NCBI GenBank assembly: GCA_035515235.1
Contig: DATJBS010000012.1
Span: 62,001-126,000, forward strand
Length of the DNA stretch: 64,000 nucleotides
Direction of reading: 5' to 3'
DNA from: JAMLHH01 sp035515235
GTDB taxonomy: Bacteria > Bacteroidota > Bacteroidia > Chitinophagales > JADIYW01
Part shown: in pieces, positions 63,211-64,000 of the stretch
How positions within the stretch are numbered: the first letter of the stretch is position 1
Layout of the letters: each line of letters opens with the position of its first letter
The notes under the pieces: model-generated
What the model saw: only the letters and a program-made list of their open reading frames with translations
Databases searched by the model: none
Told to the model about the DNA's origin: nothing
Translations under genes and position numbers: made by a program

Positions 63211-63320
63211 GCCCACGATTTCAATCGTGGGTACAAAATGAATGGTTATTCCATACGATTTTAATCGTGGGTATAAATGGAAAGGTTATTCAAAACGATT
63301 GTAATCGATTGTATAATATG
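63211..63320 (+). repeat. three 40-bp copies of a CCCACGATT...AATCGTGGG stem-loop
   Basis: ACGATT recurs at 63215, 63255 and 63295, exactly 40 bp apart. Copy 1 has perfect arms CCCACGATT and AATCGTGGG. Copy 2 has lost pairs at the stem base, and copy 3 keeps only ACGATT/AATCG. The CCCACGATT palindrome is a familiar dispersed repeat in Bacteroidota. Confidence 0.85.
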
Positions 63321-63441
63321 AATATTTTCTAAACACAATTTTATTTGCCCGTTAGGAAACCAAATCATCGAATAAAATTTATCCAGAAGTCTTTAAAACG
63401 TTCTCATGTGTAAAGTCTTTGGTAAAAATTGCCAACTAAAT

Positions 63442-64000
63442 TTAATGCCCCAATTCTTCAGGGATTGCATTCGGGTCGTGTTTGTGTTTAAAGAAAATAG
63501 CAAACAATATTCCTACTACTAATGAATATGCAGCAAATGTCATCCAAATTTCTGGCCATTGCTTCATTGTGACTATACGACTCAGCGTACCATCTGAAGT
63601 GAATTGAATATTGCGCTCGGCAAGTAAATGTAATAGATGCTCGTTGGTAACTTCTGTTTTTAGAAAAGTAGCTAATTTTTCAATATTGGTAAATGATTGT
63701 GTGAAAAATTTATCGATTAATATGCCTGAAGTATAGCTGCCAAAGATTGCTCCAAAACCGTTTGTCATCATCATAAAGAGTCCTTGCGCTGAAGAACGTA
63801 CGGAAGGTGCAGTATTGGTTTCTATAAATAAAGAACCTGAAATATTGAAAAAGTCAAAAGCAAATCCGTAAATAATACATGATGCAATAATCATCCATAA
63901 GCCCGTACCTGGATCTCCTGTAGCAAACAAACCAAATCTCAAAACCCACGCAAACATACTGAACAACATCACTGTTTTAATACCAAATCTTCTTAAGAAA
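63442..64000 (-). CDS. MFS nucleoside permease-like transporter, C-terminal part
   Basis: The frame runs to the right window edge, so the N-terminal part lies outside. The visible 186 codons contain TM segments of the second half and the signature YGFAFDFFNISGSLFIE (near the left of the fragment), which is typical of the NupG/XapB nucleoside:H+ symporter family. A loop insertion (FLKTEVTNEHLLHLLAERNIQF...) lies between the last TM helices. The C-terminus ends KHKHDPNAIPEELGH. Confidence 0.85.
   Translation of the reverse strand, partial: FLRRFGIKTVMLFSMFAWVLRFGLFATGDPGTGLWMIIASCIIYGFAFDFFNISGSLFIETNTAPSVRSSAQGLFMMMTNGFGAIFGSYTSGILIDKFFTQSFTNIEKLATFLKTEVTNEHLLHLLAERNIQFTSDGTLSRIVTMKQWPEIWMTFAAYSLVVGILFAIFFKHKHDPNAIPEELGH

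Larger units (their letters stand above)
63115..63441. other. 327-bp intergenic region made largely of short repeats
   Basis: It holds a 16-bp tandem repeat (63125-63163) and three 40-bp copies of an ACGATT...AATCG stem-loop (63211-63320), followed by about 120 bp of plain AT-rich sequence. Confidence 0.7.

Overview
The window reads as an AT-rich chromosomal segment of a Bacteroidota (Bacteroidetes) species. The phylum call rests on several signs: the ribosomal block rpmB-rpmG-DUF4295 followed by ftsY and rimO; a lipidated TamA-like protein (TamL type); a secreted beta-helix protein with a type IX secretion (T9SS) C-terminal sorting domain; TAnnTTTG-type -7 promoter boxes placed close to start codons; and intergenic repeat families that I associate with this phylum. 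Codon use and gene families would fit a marine or freshwater Saprospiria, Chitinophagia or Flavobacteriia relative. I cannot name a genus from sequence alone.

Layout. 1-10 kb is a mixed-strand housekeeping block: queA, a class IV aminotransferase, a lipoprotein, rimO, ftsY, DUF4295, rpmG, rpmB and tRNA-Arg(ACG), then tamL and a TrmH-family rRNA methyltransferase starting head-to-head 2 bp apart. 10-14.8 kb is the most plastic part. It holds a structured dispersed repeat, a VapBC-type toxin-antitoxin pair, about 4.3 tandem copies of a 189-bp repeat, a 41-bp tandem repeat, and a T9SS beta-helix gene broken by a stop codon and a frameshift. 14.8-29.1 kb carries a MATE transporter, a Wzx-like flippase, mazG, a two-component system, a polyprenyl synthase, a CDF metal transporter and a complete seven-subunit Mrp/Mnh Na+/H+ antiporter operon. 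29-34.8 kb has an M42 peptidase, a Spy-like periplasmic protein, and a HerA-like ATPase with PPK2, a DUF2004-like protein and an esterase. 35-46.3 kb, after rpmE2, is a long co-directional run: nucleotidyltransferase, tpiA, prmA, a 1491-residue secreted beta-rich protein of unknown function, an M48 lipoprotein protease, a methyltransferase, an SRPBCC protein, a nucleoside phosphorylase and a DUF808 protein. 46.5-51.9 kb has an RsuA-family pseudouridine synthase with a repetitive N-terminus, an imelysin-like/di-haem peroxidase fusion, aroQ and an AGCS symporter. 52-54.4 kb is a mobile-element graveyard (IS3-type remnant, orphan ORF, IS4 copy with a nonsense codon). 55-63 kb holds trpBA, hisH, a persulfide dioxygenase-rhodanese protein with a small cysteine-tailed membrane protein, and an ACAD11-like dehydrogenase/kinase pair. 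The window ends inside a nucleoside-permease-like MFS gene.

Main points of interest. No CRISPR array or clear new defence system is visible. The strongest candidates for undescribed biology are the giant secreted beta-rich protein in the prmA-M48 operon, and three families of intergenic elements whose stems are conserved while their sequence or loops vary. One of these families has two copies in the window with compensating hairpins; another lies directly upstream of trpB. All functional names are based on motif recognition by eye, not on database searches.
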